Source: Bacteroidales bacterium (GTDB taxonomy: Bacteria; Bacteroidota; Bacteroidia; Bacteroidales; WCHB1-69). Taken from it: a stretch of 32,745 nt of DNA. This document shows positions 14,831 to 23,671 of this stretch, in pieces (the stretch's first letter is position 1; every line of letters begins with the position of its first letter). A program made the translations under genes and the position numbers. The notes beneath the pieces were generated by a model. That model saw nothing but the letters and a program-made list of their open reading frames with translations, was not told the origin of the DNA and made no database searches. Where the stretch lies: contig JAIRVY010000038.1 of the NCBI GenBank assembly GCA_031253655.1, positions 1 through 32,745 on the forward strand, given 5' to 3'.

Positions 14831-15446
14831 TAACGACCCCCCGCCAACGGGTATCGGCAGTTTGGTACAAAACACTACGCCGCAACAATCTACTCGCGGA
14901 TTTGTTGCCCCCTCCGCCGCCCCCGTTAAGAAGACACCGGATATAACGGACATCATTGTAGAGTCGCGGCATGCCACGTCTCAGAAAACGCAGAATGCAG
15001 AAGAGGAGAAGAGCAAAAATGCAGAAGAACAGAAAACTTTACCGCCAGTTTTAACCCCAATGTCCTCAATTTCAACCAACGGGACAGAATCTCAAAAGAA
15101 TTTCCCAGAAATATGGCAGGCAATGTTTGAACTTGTATTTTCCTCTGTTCCAACGATTTATTTTCCATTAAAAAACATTATCCCCGAAATAGAATACAAC
15201 ATTCTTAATCTAACTGTTAAGAATGAAATTCAAAAAGAACACTTTGAAGCCAAAAAAAGAGAAGTGCTGGAATATTTACGCACACATTACAGTGAACAGA
15301 TTGAAAATGTTGTAGTTAGAGCAAACGAACAGATGGAAACTAAGAAAATTATTTACGACATAAAAGATAAATTGCAAAATTTTAAGGAACAAAATGTTGA
15401 ATTTGATGATTTTTTACAAATTTTAGACCTGAAAATTAAAGACTAA
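14799..15446 (+). CDS. dnaX: DnaX C-terminal part, +1 frame (tau-specific linker and tail)
   Basis: 215 residues in the +1 frame relative to the first dnaX ORF, opening right after a TAA at 14796 and overlapping the first frame by 32 nt. Residues ~1-95 form a low-complexity linker (P, S, T, Q, K, E rich). The C-terminal ~110 residues (EIWQAMFELVFSS to YDIKDKLQNFKEQNVEF) resemble the end of Bacteroidota DnaX proteins. The ATG at 14799 need not be a real start: a +1 shift on GGG G (14804-14807) lets the Gly tRNA re-pair perfectly and would join the frames into a protein of about 585 aa, normal for the phylum. The stop abuts the RSH start codon directly. Confidence 0.75.
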   Translation: MQGSGNHGRSSNDPPPTGIGSLVQNTTPQQSTRGFVAPSAAPVKKTPDITDIIVESRHATSQKTQNAEEEKSKNAEEQKTLPPVLTPMSSISTNGTESQKNFPEIWQAMFELVFSSVPTIYFPLKNIIPEIEYNILNLTVKNEIQKEHFEAKKREVLEYLRTHYSEQIENVVVRANEQMETKKIIYDIKDKLQNFKEQNVEFDDFLQILDLKIKD

Positions 15447-17690
15447 ATGGATATTTATATTCCCAATCCTACTTTAGAGCGAAAAACTATCTTAAAAAAG
15501 TATAGAGATTTGTGCAATATCTTGCCACCCGGGGTTACCAAACAACAGCGCAAACTTTTTCACAAGGCTTTTTCGTTAGCCGTTGATGCTCACAAAGATA
15601 TGCGCAGAAAGGGCGGAGAACCTTATGTTTATCACCCAGTTGCCGTTGCGGAGATTGTTGCACAGGAGATAAATTTGGGCGTAAAATCTATGATATCGGC
15701 ATTACTGCACGATGTAGTAGAAGATACCGACTTTACCTTTAAAGATATTCGGGGATTGTTTGGGGAAGATATAGCCAAAATTGTGGATGGACTTACTAAA
15801 ATTGAAGATATTGTAGTGGATGTGGATCAATCGGTACAAGCGGAAAATTTTAGGAAAATCTTACTCTCTACTGTAGAAGATGTGCGCGTTATCTTGATAA
15901 AATTGGCGGACAGGCTGCACAATATGAGAACATTGAACGCAATGCCACAGGAAAAACAATGGAAAATATCATCAGAAACTACTTTTTTCTTTGTTCCCAT
16001 CGCCCACAGGTTAGGGCTTTATACCATAAAAAGTGAATTGGAAGATTTGGCAATGAAATATAACGACCCAACCGAATACAACAAAATTTCGTATGCTCTT
16101 GAATCTACTGCGGAGGAAAGAAAATCTTTAATTGATGATTTTACAAAGCCGGTGATTGAAAAGTTTAAGGAACTTGGCATTGAAGCGGAAATTACCAGCA
16201 GAACAAAATCGGTATATTCTATTCATCAAAAAATGATGAAGAAAAAGATTAGTTTTGAAGATATTTACGACATCTTTGCTGTACGTTTTGTATTTGATTC
16301 CCCTCCTGAAGAGGAAAAAATTATCTGTTGGCGCATCCATACCATTATAACAGAGATGTATAAAACCAATCAATTGCGTGAAAGAAATTTTATTACCAAT
16401 CCTAAGCCCAACGGGTATCAATCGCTGCACCTTACTGCTATGAGTAAGGCAGGTAAATGGGTAGAAGTGCAGATTCGCTCGAAACGTATGAACGAAATTT
16501 CCGAAAAAGGTCTTGCTGCGCATTTCAAATATAAAGAGGAAAACAAGAATCCGCAGGAATACGAAAACCGTGTAGAAGAGTGGCTTACAAAAATCAGGCA
16601 TATGTTAAAGAGTGAAGATACTACCGCTTTGGAACTCTTGGACGAAGTAAAACTAAACCTTAATTTAAAAGAAGTAATTGTGTTTACCCCAAAAGGTGAA
16701 AGAAGAGTGTTGCCGGCAGGTGCTACAGTGCTCGATTTTGCCTACGACTTGCATACAAATCTTGGTAATAGATGTATCGGAGCGAAGGTAAATTATAATA
16801 TCGTCCCTATTGATTATGTGCTAAGAAGTGGAGATCAACTTCACATTATTACTTCAAAAAAACAGATTCCAAAACCGGAATGGTTTAATTACGTAAAAAC
16901 TACCCACTCCCGTGAAAAAATTAAGGAAGCGTTGCGGGATGAAAATAAAAAGAAAGAGGAACAGGGAAAGAAAATATTAGCAGAAATTTTTACCGCTCTT
17001 AAAATTGAAAACACCGCTTCAAATATAGGGCGTGTTCAAGCAGATGCCAGAATATTATCTCCCTACGAATTTTGGAACAACGTGGCAGAAGGAGTAATTA
17101 CCAAAGACCGCATCCGTAAAATTTTTAGAAGAAAGAATACGGATTTAAGCGCTATTGATGACTTTAGAAAAAAAATTTCAAACAATTCTCATAAAGGTAT
17201 TGATATATTAATTGATGAACAGTTAGAGAAAAAACCTGAAGCATTTCTCTTGGATGAGATTTCGGATGTGATACGTTACAACGTTGCAGAATGTTGTAAC
17301 CCAATTCCCGGAGACCAAGTGGTAGGATTTCAAATTACAAACGACTCCATTGAAGTGCATCAAACCAAATGCCCCGTTGCTATTGAACAAATGTCGAAAT
17401 TTGGAAATAGAATTATTAAAGCGAAATGGAGAAAAGAATCGAATCTGGCATTTTTATCCGGTATCCGTATCACCGGTTTCGACAAAAAAGGGATGCTGAA
17501 AGAGATTATTGATGTTGTCTCTTCGCAGATGGAATTGAATATCAGGTCGCTCGATTTTTGGAGTAAAAGTAATACCTTCAACGGAAAATTAATGGTTTAC
17601 ATTCAAAATGTAAAAGCATTAAATGAATTGATTGAAAATCTATATAAAATTGACCAAGTAGAAAAAGTAGAACGCATTGCGCCTGAATAA
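15447..17690 (+). CDS. long RSH (p)ppGpp hydrolase with probably dead synthetase (SpoT-like)
   Basis: A 747-aa RelA/SpoT homologue. The HD hydrolase domain looks intact: YHP (His63), LLHDVVEDTD (His88, Asp89), LADRLHNMRT (Asp155, Asn159). The synthetase domain (~230-365) contains SRTKSVYSIHQKM, YDIFAVRFVF, NPKPNGYQSLH and VEVQIRS (Glu340). However, the site that reads KDYI in Rel enzymes is RERNFI here, so the Mg2+-binding catalytic Asp is Asn314. A TGS domain (~407-470) and a C-terminal ACT domain (~665-747) are present. Hydrolysis without synthesis is therefore predicted. Bacteroidota usually carry a second long RSH that can make the alarmone. It starts directly after dnaX and is followed by prfA 9 nt later, probably in one operon. 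Confidence 0.93.
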   Translation: MDIYIPNPTLERKTILKKYRDLCNILPPGVTKQQRKLFHKAFSLAVDAHKDMRRKGGEPYVYHPVAVAEIVAQEINLGVKSMISALLHDVVEDTDFTFKDIRGLFGEDIAKIVDGLTKIEDIVVDVDQSVQAENFRKILLSTVEDVRVILIKLADRLHNMRTLNAMPQEKQWKISSETTFFFVPIAHRLGLYTIKSELEDLAMKYNDPTEYNKISYALESTAEERKSLIDDFTKPVIEKFKELGIEAEITSRTKSVYSIHQKMMKKKISFEDIYDIFAVRFVFDSPPEEEKIICWRIHTIITEMYKTNQLRERNFITNPKPNGYQSLHLTAMSKAGKWVEVQIRSKRMNEISEKGLAAHFKYKEENKNPQEYENRVEEWLTKIRHMLKSEDTTALELLDEVKLNLNLKEVIVFTPKGERRVLPAGATVLDFAYDLHTNLGNRCIGAKVNYNIVPIDYVLRSGDQLHIITSKKQIPKPEWFNYVKTTHSREKIKEALRDENKKKEEQGKKILAEIFTALKIENTASNIGRVQADARILSPYEFWNNVAEGVITKDRIRKIFRRKNTDLSAIDDFRKKISNNSHKGIDILIDEQLEKKPEAFLLDEISDVIRYNVAECCNPIPGDQVVGFQITNDSIEVHQTKCPVAIEQMSKFGNRIIKAKWRKESNLAFLSGIRITGFDKKGMLKEIIDVVSSQMELNIRSLDFWSKSNTFNGKLMVYIQNVKALNELIENLYKIDQVEKVERIAPE

Positions 17691-17699
17691 AAAATAGTT

Positions 17700-18779
17700 A
17701 TGAATATTTTAGAAAAATTAGAAGCGATTTATCAACGCTGGTTAATAATTGGGGAAGAGATTACACACCCCGATGCGATGGCAGATATGAAGCGTTATAT
17801 TAAGTTGAACAAAGATAATAAAGACTTAACCTCCGTTGTTGATGCCTATAAAGAGTATAAAAATGTGCTACAAAATATTGAGCATGCAAAAGAACATTTG
17901 ACAAACGAAAAAGATGAGGAATTTAGAGAGATGGCAAAATTTGAACTTGATACCTTTGTGTTGCGCCGAGATGAATTAGAAGAGGAGATAAGGTTATTGT
18001 TACTTCCTTCCGACCCACAGGACGGCAAAAACGCGCAAGTTGAGATTAGAGCAGGCACAGGAGGAGACGAAGCCAGCATCTTTGCTGGAGACCTCTTTAG
18101 AATGTATGAGCACTATTGCGACAAAAAAGGCTGGAAAGTGGAAGTACTTTCTATGACCGAAGGCACAGTGGGCGGTTTTAAAGAGATTGTGTTTGAGATT
18201 GCCGGCGTTGGTGTTTACGGGTTAATGAAGTACGAATCGGGAGTGCATAGAGTGCAGCGGGTGCCTCAAACCGAATCACAGGGGCGCGTACATACCTCCG
18301 CCGCATCTGTCGTAGTACTCCCCGAAGCCGACGAGTTTGACGTTGAACTGAAACAAAGCGACATTAGAAAAGATACTTACTGTTCTTCCGGTCCCGGCGG
18401 TCAATCGGTAAATACTACCTATTCAGCCGTGAGACTTACACATATCCCTACTGGAATTGTGGTAGCTATTCAGGATGAAAAATCGCAGTTAAAAAACTTG
18501 GACAAAGCGATGCGCGTATTGCGTACTCGCCTTTTTGAACGTGAATATCAAAAATGGCTAGATGATGTAGCCTCTAAACGAAAAACGATGGTTTCAACCG
18601 GCGACCGTTCTGCAAAAATCAGAACCTATAATTATCCGCAAAATCGGGTAACAGACCACCGGATCAATCTAACTATGTACAATTTAACAGGATTTATGGA
18701 CGGCGAAATACAAGCCACCATCGAAGCCCTTCAAGTAGCCGAAAATGCAGAAAGACTGAAGGAAGCGGTGGAAATTTAA
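17700..18779 (+). CDS. prfA: peptide chain release factor 1
   Basis: A 359-aa class I release factor that terminates translation at UAA and UAG. The GGQ motif sits in SSGPGGQSVNTT (GGQ 233-235). The codon-reading tripeptide is PQT (189-191, in VQRVPQTESQGRVHTSAA), a PxT variant of the RF1 type, not the SPF of RF2. The N-terminal helical domain and full-length C-terminus (RVTDHRINLTMYNL) are present. It lies 9 nt downstream of the RSH gene. A 100-nt spacer with a heptad-like tract follows. Confidence 0.96.
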   Translation: MNILEKLEAIYQRWLIIGEEITHPDAMADMKRYIKLNKDNKDLTSVVDAYKEYKNVLQNIEHAKEHLTNEKDEEFREMAKFELDTFVLRRDELEEEIRLLLLPSDPQDGKNAQVEIRAGTGGDEASIFAGDLFRMYEHYCDKKGWKVEVLSMTEGTVGGFKEIVFEIAGVGVYGLMKYESGVHRVQRVPQTESQGRVHTSAASVVVLPEADEFDVELKQSDIRKDTYCSSGPGGQSVNTTYSAVRLTHIPTGIVVAIQDEKSQLKNLDKAMRVLRTRLFEREYQKWLDDVASKRKTMVSTGDRSAKIRTYNYPQNRVTDHRINLTMYNLTGFMDGEIQATIEALQVAENAERLKEAVEI

Positions 18780-18858
18780 CATTAAAGAATAAAAATTTAT
18801 AATGTAAAACTTTGAATCCTTATTTTCAAAAGCACTCTGAGTCGCAATATTTTACACT

Positions 18859-18877
18859 TAACAATTAATAATTAATA
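18859..18877. repeat. heptad-like AT tract before PAP2 gene
   Basis: The tract CAATTAA TAATTAA TATTTTG leads directly into the TTG start of the next gene. It is the host version of the 7-nt units found in the prophage spacers. The rest of the 18780-18879 spacer shows no clear promoter. Confidence 0.5.
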
Positions 18878-18879
18878 TT

Positions 18880-19467
18880 TTGTTGGAAACCATAACACAT
18901 ATTGATACGGTAGTAACGTTGTTTTGTAACGGACTACATACATCGTGGCTTGACTCTGTAATGTATTGGATCTCTGATAGATTTGTTTGGATTCCTTTGT
19001 ATGTTTTGGTTATTTTATTTGTAGTAAAAAAATGGAAAAATAAATCAATTTGGCTGATAATACTACTTTTTTTATCTGTAACACTCTCAGACCAGGGATG
19101 TAACTTGCTAAAAAAAAACACGAAACGGTTACGTCCAAGCCATAGAATTGAATTAGAACAAAACATCCATTTGATAGAGAAACCGGACGGGGAGCTCTAT
19201 CGGGGCGGGCAGTTTGGCTTTCCTTCTTCCCACGCCTCCAATGCGATGGTTTTTTCGCTTTTTGTATTCTTTTTCGTTGGAAATAGAAAAATGTGGATAC
19301 TTGTTGCCATCTTTTTTTGGGCAGCGTTGTTGGGCTACAGCCGAATTTATCTCGGTGTGCATTACTGGTTGGATGTGGAATGCGGGTATCTATTTGGCGC
19401 AATTTGTTTTGCGATTACATTCCTGCTACTCAGGGTGCCTTTAAAAAAGTACCTGCGTTTTGTTTAA
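18880..19467 (+). CDS. PAP2 family membrane phosphatase
   Basis: A 195-aa inner-membrane protein with about five helices and the three PAP2 signature blocks: KKNTKRLRP (78-86, KX6RP), PSSH (115-118, the PSGH block) and SRIYLGVHYWLD (154-165, SRX5HX3D). The family dephosphorylates lipid phosphates such as undecaprenyl pyrophosphate, phosphatidylglycerol phosphate or lipid A; substrate cannot be told here. The start is TTG (18880 or the adjacent 18883); there is no suitable ATG. In typical enzymes a Pro follows the catalytic His (HYPSD), here HYWLD. A lipid-carrier recycling role would fit the polysaccharide genes downstream. Confidence 0.9.
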   Translation: MLETITHIDTVVTLFCNGLHTSWLDSVMYWISDRFVWIPLYVLVILFVVKKWKNKSIWLIILLFLSVTLSDQGCNLLKKNTKRLRPSHRIELEQNIHLIEKPDGELYRGGQFGFPSSHASNAMVFSLFVFFFVGNRKMWILVAIFFWAALLGYSRIYLGVHYWLDVECGYLFGAICFAITFLLLRVPLKKYLRFV

Positions 19468-19649
19468 GCAATCTATTATTTTTCTACTAACTAACAACTT
19501 AACCGTTACCTATTTGCTGAAAGAACAAAATACAATAACCCGAAGCATTGCGTTTGTTGGAAATGTGCCGCAACTCAATATACTTTTTTTCGACAAACTG
19601 GTATTTAATATTTTTCATTTATTTTGCGCTCCTGAAATCATAAACAATT

Positions 19650-20189
19650 ATGAACAAAATTTACACAAAAACCGGCGATGTCGGCTCCACCTCTTTAGTG
19701 GGTGGAACCAAAATAGATAAATCGGATCAGATTCTCGATGTTTACGGTACTTGCGACGAACTGAACGCGCATGTTGGAGCACTGATAGCCGAAGAAAATA
19801 TACCGTTTCTCACTGAAATTCAAGAAAAAATGTTTCTTGTTGGGGGTATCTTGGCTACCCCAAAAGAGAAATTTGAAAAATACTGGAAGGAGGTTGACCT
19901 TGATTCGTTTTTAACACAAATTGAAAAAAAGATTGATGAAATAGATGCAACGCTTCCGCCGTTGAAAAGTTTTTTACTTCCGCAGGGTTCCCGCGCTATT
20001 GCTCAAGCACATATCTGCAGAACTGTTTGTCGGAAGCTGGAAAGAAAAATTGCCCTATTCCTTCCTCAAAACGAGTACTTGCTTAGAGTTCTGCCAATTA
20101 CAAATAGACTATCGGATTACTTCTTTATTTTGGCGCGTTTTCTCCATAATACAGAAAATATCTTAGAGAAATATTTGAAAATGAGATAA
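19650..20189 (+). CDS. ATP:cob(I)alamin adenosyltransferase, PduO type
   Basis: A 179-aa protein that transfers adenosyl from ATP to cob(I)alamin to form coenzyme B12. Family motifs are all seen: N-terminal KIYTKTGDVGSTSLVGG (ATP-binding loop), VYGTCDELNAHVG, then LPQGSRAIAQAHICRTVCRK and LSDYFFILAR in the C-terminal helices. Length is typical. In Bacteroidales adenosylcobalamin serves methylmalonyl-CoA mutase in propionate formation. The 182-bp gap before it (19468-19649) holds a near-consensus box TATTTTG about 25 bp before the ATG and otherwise nothing I can support; the overlapping 86-aa ORF at 19460 is judged spurious. Confidence 0.93.
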   Translation: MNKIYTKTGDVGSTSLVGGTKIDKSDQILDVYGTCDELNAHVGALIAEENIPFLTEIQEKMFLVGGILATPKEKFEKYWKEVDLDSFLTQIEKKIDEIDATLPPLKSFLLPQGSRAIAQAHICRTVCRKLERKIALFLPQNEYLLRVLPITNRLSDYFFILARFLHNTENILEKYLKMR

Positions 20190-20231
20190 ATAATTATTTT
20201 TCATAACACGCTGTTCGTATTAATAAAAATA

Positions 20232-20239
20232 TAATTTTG
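20232..20239 (+). promoter_or_regulatory. Bacteroidota -7 box (TAATTTTG)
   Basis: TAATTTTG matches TAnnTTTG and lies 36 bp before the DUF2795 gene ATG, giving a leader of about 30 nt. The -33 element is not clear. Confidence 0.6.
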
Positions 20240-20275
20240 CGCCCCACTTAAAAGAACCCTTAAACACTGTTTTTT

Positions 20276-20497
20276 ATGTATTGGACGTTAGAATTAGCCT
20301 CGAAATTAGAAGACGCTCCCTGGCCCGCCACCAAAGAAGAATTGATTGACTTTGCCACCCGTTCCGGAGCCCCTATGGAGGTAATAGAAAACCTGAGAGA
20401 GGTGGAAGACGACGGAGAAATTTATGATAATATCGAAGACCTATGGCCCGATTATCCTTCCAAAGACGACTTCTTCTTTCACGAAGACGAATACTAA
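20276..20497 (+). CDS. DUF2795 domain protein
   Basis: A 73-aa small acidic protein. It begins MYWTLELASKLEDAPWPATK and carries WPDYPSKDDFFF near the end, which I recognise as the highly conserved Bacteroidota DUF2795 protein. No catalytic motif; function unknown. It has its own promoter box upstream and is followed after 9 nt by the MerR-like gene, so the two are probably co-transcribed. Confidence 0.9.
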   Translation: MYWTLELASKLEDAPWPATKEELIDFATRSGAPMEVIENLREVEDDGEIYDNIEDLWPDYPSKDDFFFHEDEY

Positions 20498-20506
20498 AGA
20501 TTGTGA

Positions 20507-20830
20507 ATGAACGAGTTTGAAAAACAATATTATTGCATTAGTGAAACCGCCAAAATTTTTGGGGTAAAAAATTCTCTTTTACGCTCCTGGGAAAATGATT
20601 TCGAACTTCTGAATCCTTATAAAAACAAAAGAGGAACCCGCTTCTTTACACAAAAAGATTTAGAAATTATTAATACTATTCTATATCTTACTAAAAATAA
20701 GGGATATACGCTACAAGGTGCCAAAGATGAAATTAGAAGTAATTTTGCGAAAAATGCAACCCAAGCAGAAATTGTTACAAAACTGACAAATGTTAAGGAT
20801 TTTTTACTAGAACTTAAAAACAATCTGTAA
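20507..20830 (+). CDS. MerR-like transcription regulator
   Basis: A 107-aa protein with a winged helix-turn-helix of the MerR type at residues ~8-75: YCISETAKIFGVKNSLLRSW, then NKRGTRFFTQKDLEIINTI and KGYTLQGAKDEI. The C-terminal ~30 residues form a likely short dimerisation helix; there is no effector domain and no metal-binding cysteine set. Short MerR proteins of this type are common in Bacteroidota, often with a deletion of the usual R/Y positions. The last base of its stop is the first base of the aminotransferase start (TAATG), so it may be co-translated with the sugar-biosynthesis genes. Target unknown. Confidence 0.85.
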   Translation: MNEFEKQYYCISETAKIFGVKNSLLRSWENDFELLNPYKNKRGTRFFTQKDLEIINTILYLTKNKGYTLQGAKDEIRSNFAKNATQAEIVTKLTNVKDFLLELKNNL

Positions 20831-21960
20831 TGACTCCAATTAAGATGGTTGACTTGAAAGGTCAATATGAGAAAATAAAAAATGAGATTGATGATAGTAT
20901 TCTGCAAGTTGTTGAAAGTACATCGTTTATCAATGGACCCAAAGTAAAGGAATTTCAAACCGCTTTAGAGCATTATTTAGATGTCAAAAATGTAATTCCT
21001 TGTGCAAACGGCACCGATGCGTTGCAGGTTTCTCTTATGGCGCTGGGACTTAAACCCGGAGATGAAGTCATTACTACCCCGTTTACTTTTATTGCCACGG
21101 CTGAAGTAATTGGGTTACTCGGTCTCACTTGCAAATTTGTTGATGTGGAATGGGAGAGTTTTAATCTTGATGTTTCTCAATTGGAAAAGACTATTTCTGG
21201 GAAAACAAAAGCGATAATTCCAGTACATCTTTTCGGACAAAGTTGTAATATTGAAGAGATTATGAGAATTGCGAAAAAATATTCGCTTTATGTAATTGAA
21301 GACACTTGTCAGGCAATTGGTGCGGAATATCTTTATAAAACAGGAGAAAAAAAGAAGTTGGGAACCATCGGAGATATTGGATGTACCTCTTTCTTCCCCT
21401 CTAAAAATCTGGGATGCTTCGGCGATGGCGGTGCAATTTTTACCAACGATGCCGAACTTGCCCGAAAATTGAGAGGTATTTGTAATCACGGAATGTTTAC
21501 ACAATATTACCACGAATTGTTGGGGGTTAACTCCCGCTTAGATTCTATCCAGGCAGCAATTCTAAATGTGAAATTGAAATATTTAGACGAATATAATGCA
21601 ACTCGCCAAAAAGCAGCCGAATTTTACAATAATATGTTTGAAAATTATCCAAACATTGAAATTCCCGTAAACTCGCCATTTTCTACACATGTCTTTCATC
21701 AATATACTTTAAAATTGAAAAATGTTGAACGGCAAAAATTGGTAGAAAAGATGAAAAATTCCGAAATTCCCGTGATGGTATATTATCCTGTCCCTTTACA
21801 TCTACAAGAAGCGTTTAAATATTTGGGATACCAAAAAGGAAACTTTCCGGTTGCAGAAAAACTTTGCGAATCGGTAATCTCACTGCCTATACACACAGAA
21901 CTTACCGAAGAACAACAGAAATATATTGGAGAACAATTGATTAAAGAGTTAGTAAATTAG
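20830..21960 (+). CDS. DegT/DnrJ/EryC1/StrS sugar aminotransferase
   Basis: A 376-aa PLP-dependent aminotransferase. The PLP lysine is Lys192 in FFPSKNLGCFGDGG; the cofactor-binding Asp is Asp158 in VIEDTCQ; CANGTDALQ (58-66) is the phosphate-binding turn. The family adds an amino group to nucleotide-linked keto sugars for O-antigen, capsule or glycoprotein glycans. The pattern GTDALQVSLMALGLKPGDEV and SFINGPKVKEFQ resembles WbpE-type enzymes (UDP-3-keto-GlcNAcA as substrate), but substrate cannot be fixed. A Gfo/Idh oxidoreductase two genes on could supply the keto sugar. Confidence 0.93.
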   Translation: MTPIKMVDLKGQYEKIKNEIDDSILQVVESTSFINGPKVKEFQTALEHYLDVKNVIPCANGTDALQVSLMALGLKPGDEVITTPFTFIATAEVIGLLGLTCKFVDVEWESFNLDVSQLEKTISGKTKAIIPVHLFGQSCNIEEIMRIAKKYSLYVIEDTCQAIGAEYLYKTGEKKKLGTIGDIGCTSFFPSKNLGCFGDGGAIFTNDAELARKLRGICNHGMFTQYYHELLGVNSRLDSIQAAILNVKLKYLDEYNATRQKAAEFYNNMFENYPNIEIPVNSPFSTHVFHQYTLKLKNVERQKLVEKMKNSEIPVMVYYPVPLHLQEAFKYLGYQKGNFPVAEKLCESVISLPIHTELTEEQQKYIGEQLIKELVN

Positions 21961-21975
21961 ATAAATTGAGATTTA

Positions 21976-22003
21976 TAACTAATAATTAATAATTTACTAA
22001 TTC
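21976..22003. repeat. heptad-like AT tract in spacer
   Basis: TAACTAA TAATTAA TAATTTA CTAATTC lies in the 85-nt spacer before the LolD-like gene. The unit is a close relative of TGATTAA. Confidence 0.5.
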
Positions 22004-22045
22004 ACCTTAGACTATTAAACTACTGAACTTTTGAACAAATAAATT

Positions 22046-22699
22046 ATGATTGTAATAAAAGACATTGAAAAAAGTTACGACAATTTAAAAGTGCTGAAGG
22101 GGATTGATTTAGAAATTTTAGAAGGTGAAGTGGTGGCTATTTGCGGTGCTTCCGGTGCCGGCAAATCCACCCTGCTGCACATTATGGGAACATTGGATAA
22201 GCCGGACAAAGGCGAGGTGCTTTTTGACAATACTTCAGTTTTCTCATTTAATGATAAAGAATTATCTCTTTTTAGAAACCAAAATATTGGGTTTGTGTTT
22301 CAATTTCATCATCTGTTGCCTGAATTTACTGCTGTAGAAAATGTGGCACTTCCTGCTATGATTGCCGGAATCTCTAAAAAAAACGCTCTGAAACGAGCGC
22401 AGGAGATGCTTCAACTTATGCAACTTTCGGAACGTTTAGCGCATAAACCCGCGCAACTTTCCGGGGGCGAACAGCAGCGCGTGGCTGTCGCCAGAGCATT
22501 GATTAACAACCCGAAAATTATCCTTGCCGACGAACCATCAGGAAATTTAGATACTGAATATGCAAAAAAATTACATCAACTGTTCTTTGAATTGAGAGAC
22601 AAACTTAAAAAAACGTTTGTTATCGTTACTCATAATGAAGAACTTGCAAGCCTTTCTGATAGAAAAATCACCATCTGTAACGGCACAATCATAGCTTAA
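22046..22699 (+). CDS. ABC transporter ATPase, LolD-like
   Basis: A 217-aa ABC ATPase with Walker A GASGAGKS (34-41), Q-loop in [18 protein letters not shown], signature [15 protein letters not shown], Walker [13 protein letters not shown] and the H-loop VTHNEE. The [14 protein letters not shown] text and length are typical of LolD/MacB-type ATPases that drive lipoprotein release from the inner membrane or related mechanotransmission. No permease is adjacent, which is common for lolD in Bacteroidota. Gene symbol withheld because paralogues in this class cannot be separated by reading. Confidence 0.9.
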   Translation: MIVIKDIEKSYDNLKVLKGIDLEILEGEVVAICGASGAGKSTLLHIMGTLDKPDKGEVLFDNTSVFSFNDKELSLFRNQNIGFVFQFHHLLPEFTAVENVALPAMIAGISKKNALKRAQEMLQLMQLSERLAHKPAQLSGGEQQRVAVARALINNPKIILADEPSGNLDTEYAKKLHQLFFELRDKLKKTFVIVTHNEELASLSDRKITICNGTIIA

Positions 22700-22716
22700 T
22701 CATTAAAAAAAATTGT

Positions 22717-23622
22717 ATGAAAATTGGTCTTATAGGTTGCGGTCACCTTGGTATTATTCACGCAAAATGCATTCAGGAAGTTAGTCAGCTAGATTTAAAG
22801 GGTGTTTTCGATATCTCGCAACAAAAAGCACGGAAGACCGCCCGGCTGTTCAATACAACACATTACAACAACTTACAAGAATTGATTGATGAGTGTGACG
22901 CAATTGATATTGTTGCCACAACTACAGCACATTACGAATTAGCAAAACAAGTTATTGAAGCCCAAAAGCACTGCTTTATTGAAAAACCGATAGCCGCAAC
23001 CGTTGATGAAGCCGAAAAACTGATTGAACTTGCCGCTCACTACAATGTTACAGTTCAAATTGGACATGTGGAAAGATATAATCCGGCTTTTGTTGCCGCT
23101 TTACCCTATGTTTCTAATCCATATTATATTGAAGTTCAACGATTCGGAAAATTCAGTCCCCGCGGTTCCGATGTCTCTGTGGTTCATGATATTATGATTC
23201 ATGATATTGATTTGGTATTATCTATCATTAATAGTGAGATTATTGATATTCAGACAATAGGATACAAGTTAGTAACAGATAACTGGGATTATGTAAATGC
23301 GCGGCTTTTTTTTGCAGATAATACTATGGCTCATCTTGCTGCAAGTCGTGTAGCATCAGATACTTTACGAAAAATGTGCATTTATCAGCCAAATAATTGC
23401 ATTTCTGTTAATTTTCACGAGAAAAAAGCAGAATACGTTGAATTTGAAAGAAAAAAAACTGTAATCCATGAGATTCCCGTTGTAGAACACAATGCTATTG
23501 TGGCAGAATTGGAAGATTTTGTACACGCCATCCAACAGGATAAAACTCCGAAAGTTAGCATGAATGATGGTTATTACGCCTTAGTTGTGGCTGATAAAGT
23601 AATTGCGAAATTATTGCAATAA
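22717..23622 (+). CDS. Gfo/Idh/MocA family oxidoreductase
   Basis: A 301-aa NAD(P)-dependent oxidoreductase. The N-terminal Rossmann fold shows the dinucleotide loop GLIGCGHLGIIHAK (4-17); the conserved EKP triad is at ~99-101; the substrate domain has GHVERYNPA and the catalytic-type HDIMIHDIDL. Members dehydrogenate nucleotide sugars or reduce biliverdin-like compounds. Placement between a sugar aminotransferase and a glycosylphosphotransferase suggests a UDP-sugar 3-dehydrogenase role. Slightly short for the family but complete at both ends. Confidence 0.9.
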   Translation: MKIGLIGCGHLGIIHAKCIQEVSQLDLKGVFDISQQKARKTARLFNTTHYNNLQELIDECDAIDIVATTTAHYELAKQVIEAQKHCFIEKPIAATVDEAEKLIELAAHYNVTVQIGHVERYNPAFVAALPYVSNPYYIEVQRFGKFSPRGSDVSVVHDIMIHDIDLVLSIINSEIIDIQTIGYKLVTDNWDYVNARLFFADNTMAHLAASRVASDTLRKMCIYQPNNCISVNFHEKKAEYVEFERKKTVIHEIPVVEHNAIVAELEDFVHAIQQDKTPKVSMNDGYYALVVADKVIAKLLQ

Positions 23623-23671
23623 AATCTAAAGCATTGTATAATAATTAATACTTTATGACGTTTTTTTTCAA

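Noticed and set aside
13697-15446. Calling dnaX a pseudogene
   Set aside because: The gene is essential, both halves are conserved in character, and the break lies at a domain border. Frameshifting or a sequence error explains it better.
19460-19720. 86-aa ORF between the PAP2 and adenosyltransferase genes
   Set aside because: It overlaps the start of the cobalamin adenosyltransferase out of frame, has no recognisable composition or motif and looks like read-through of an AT-rich spacer.
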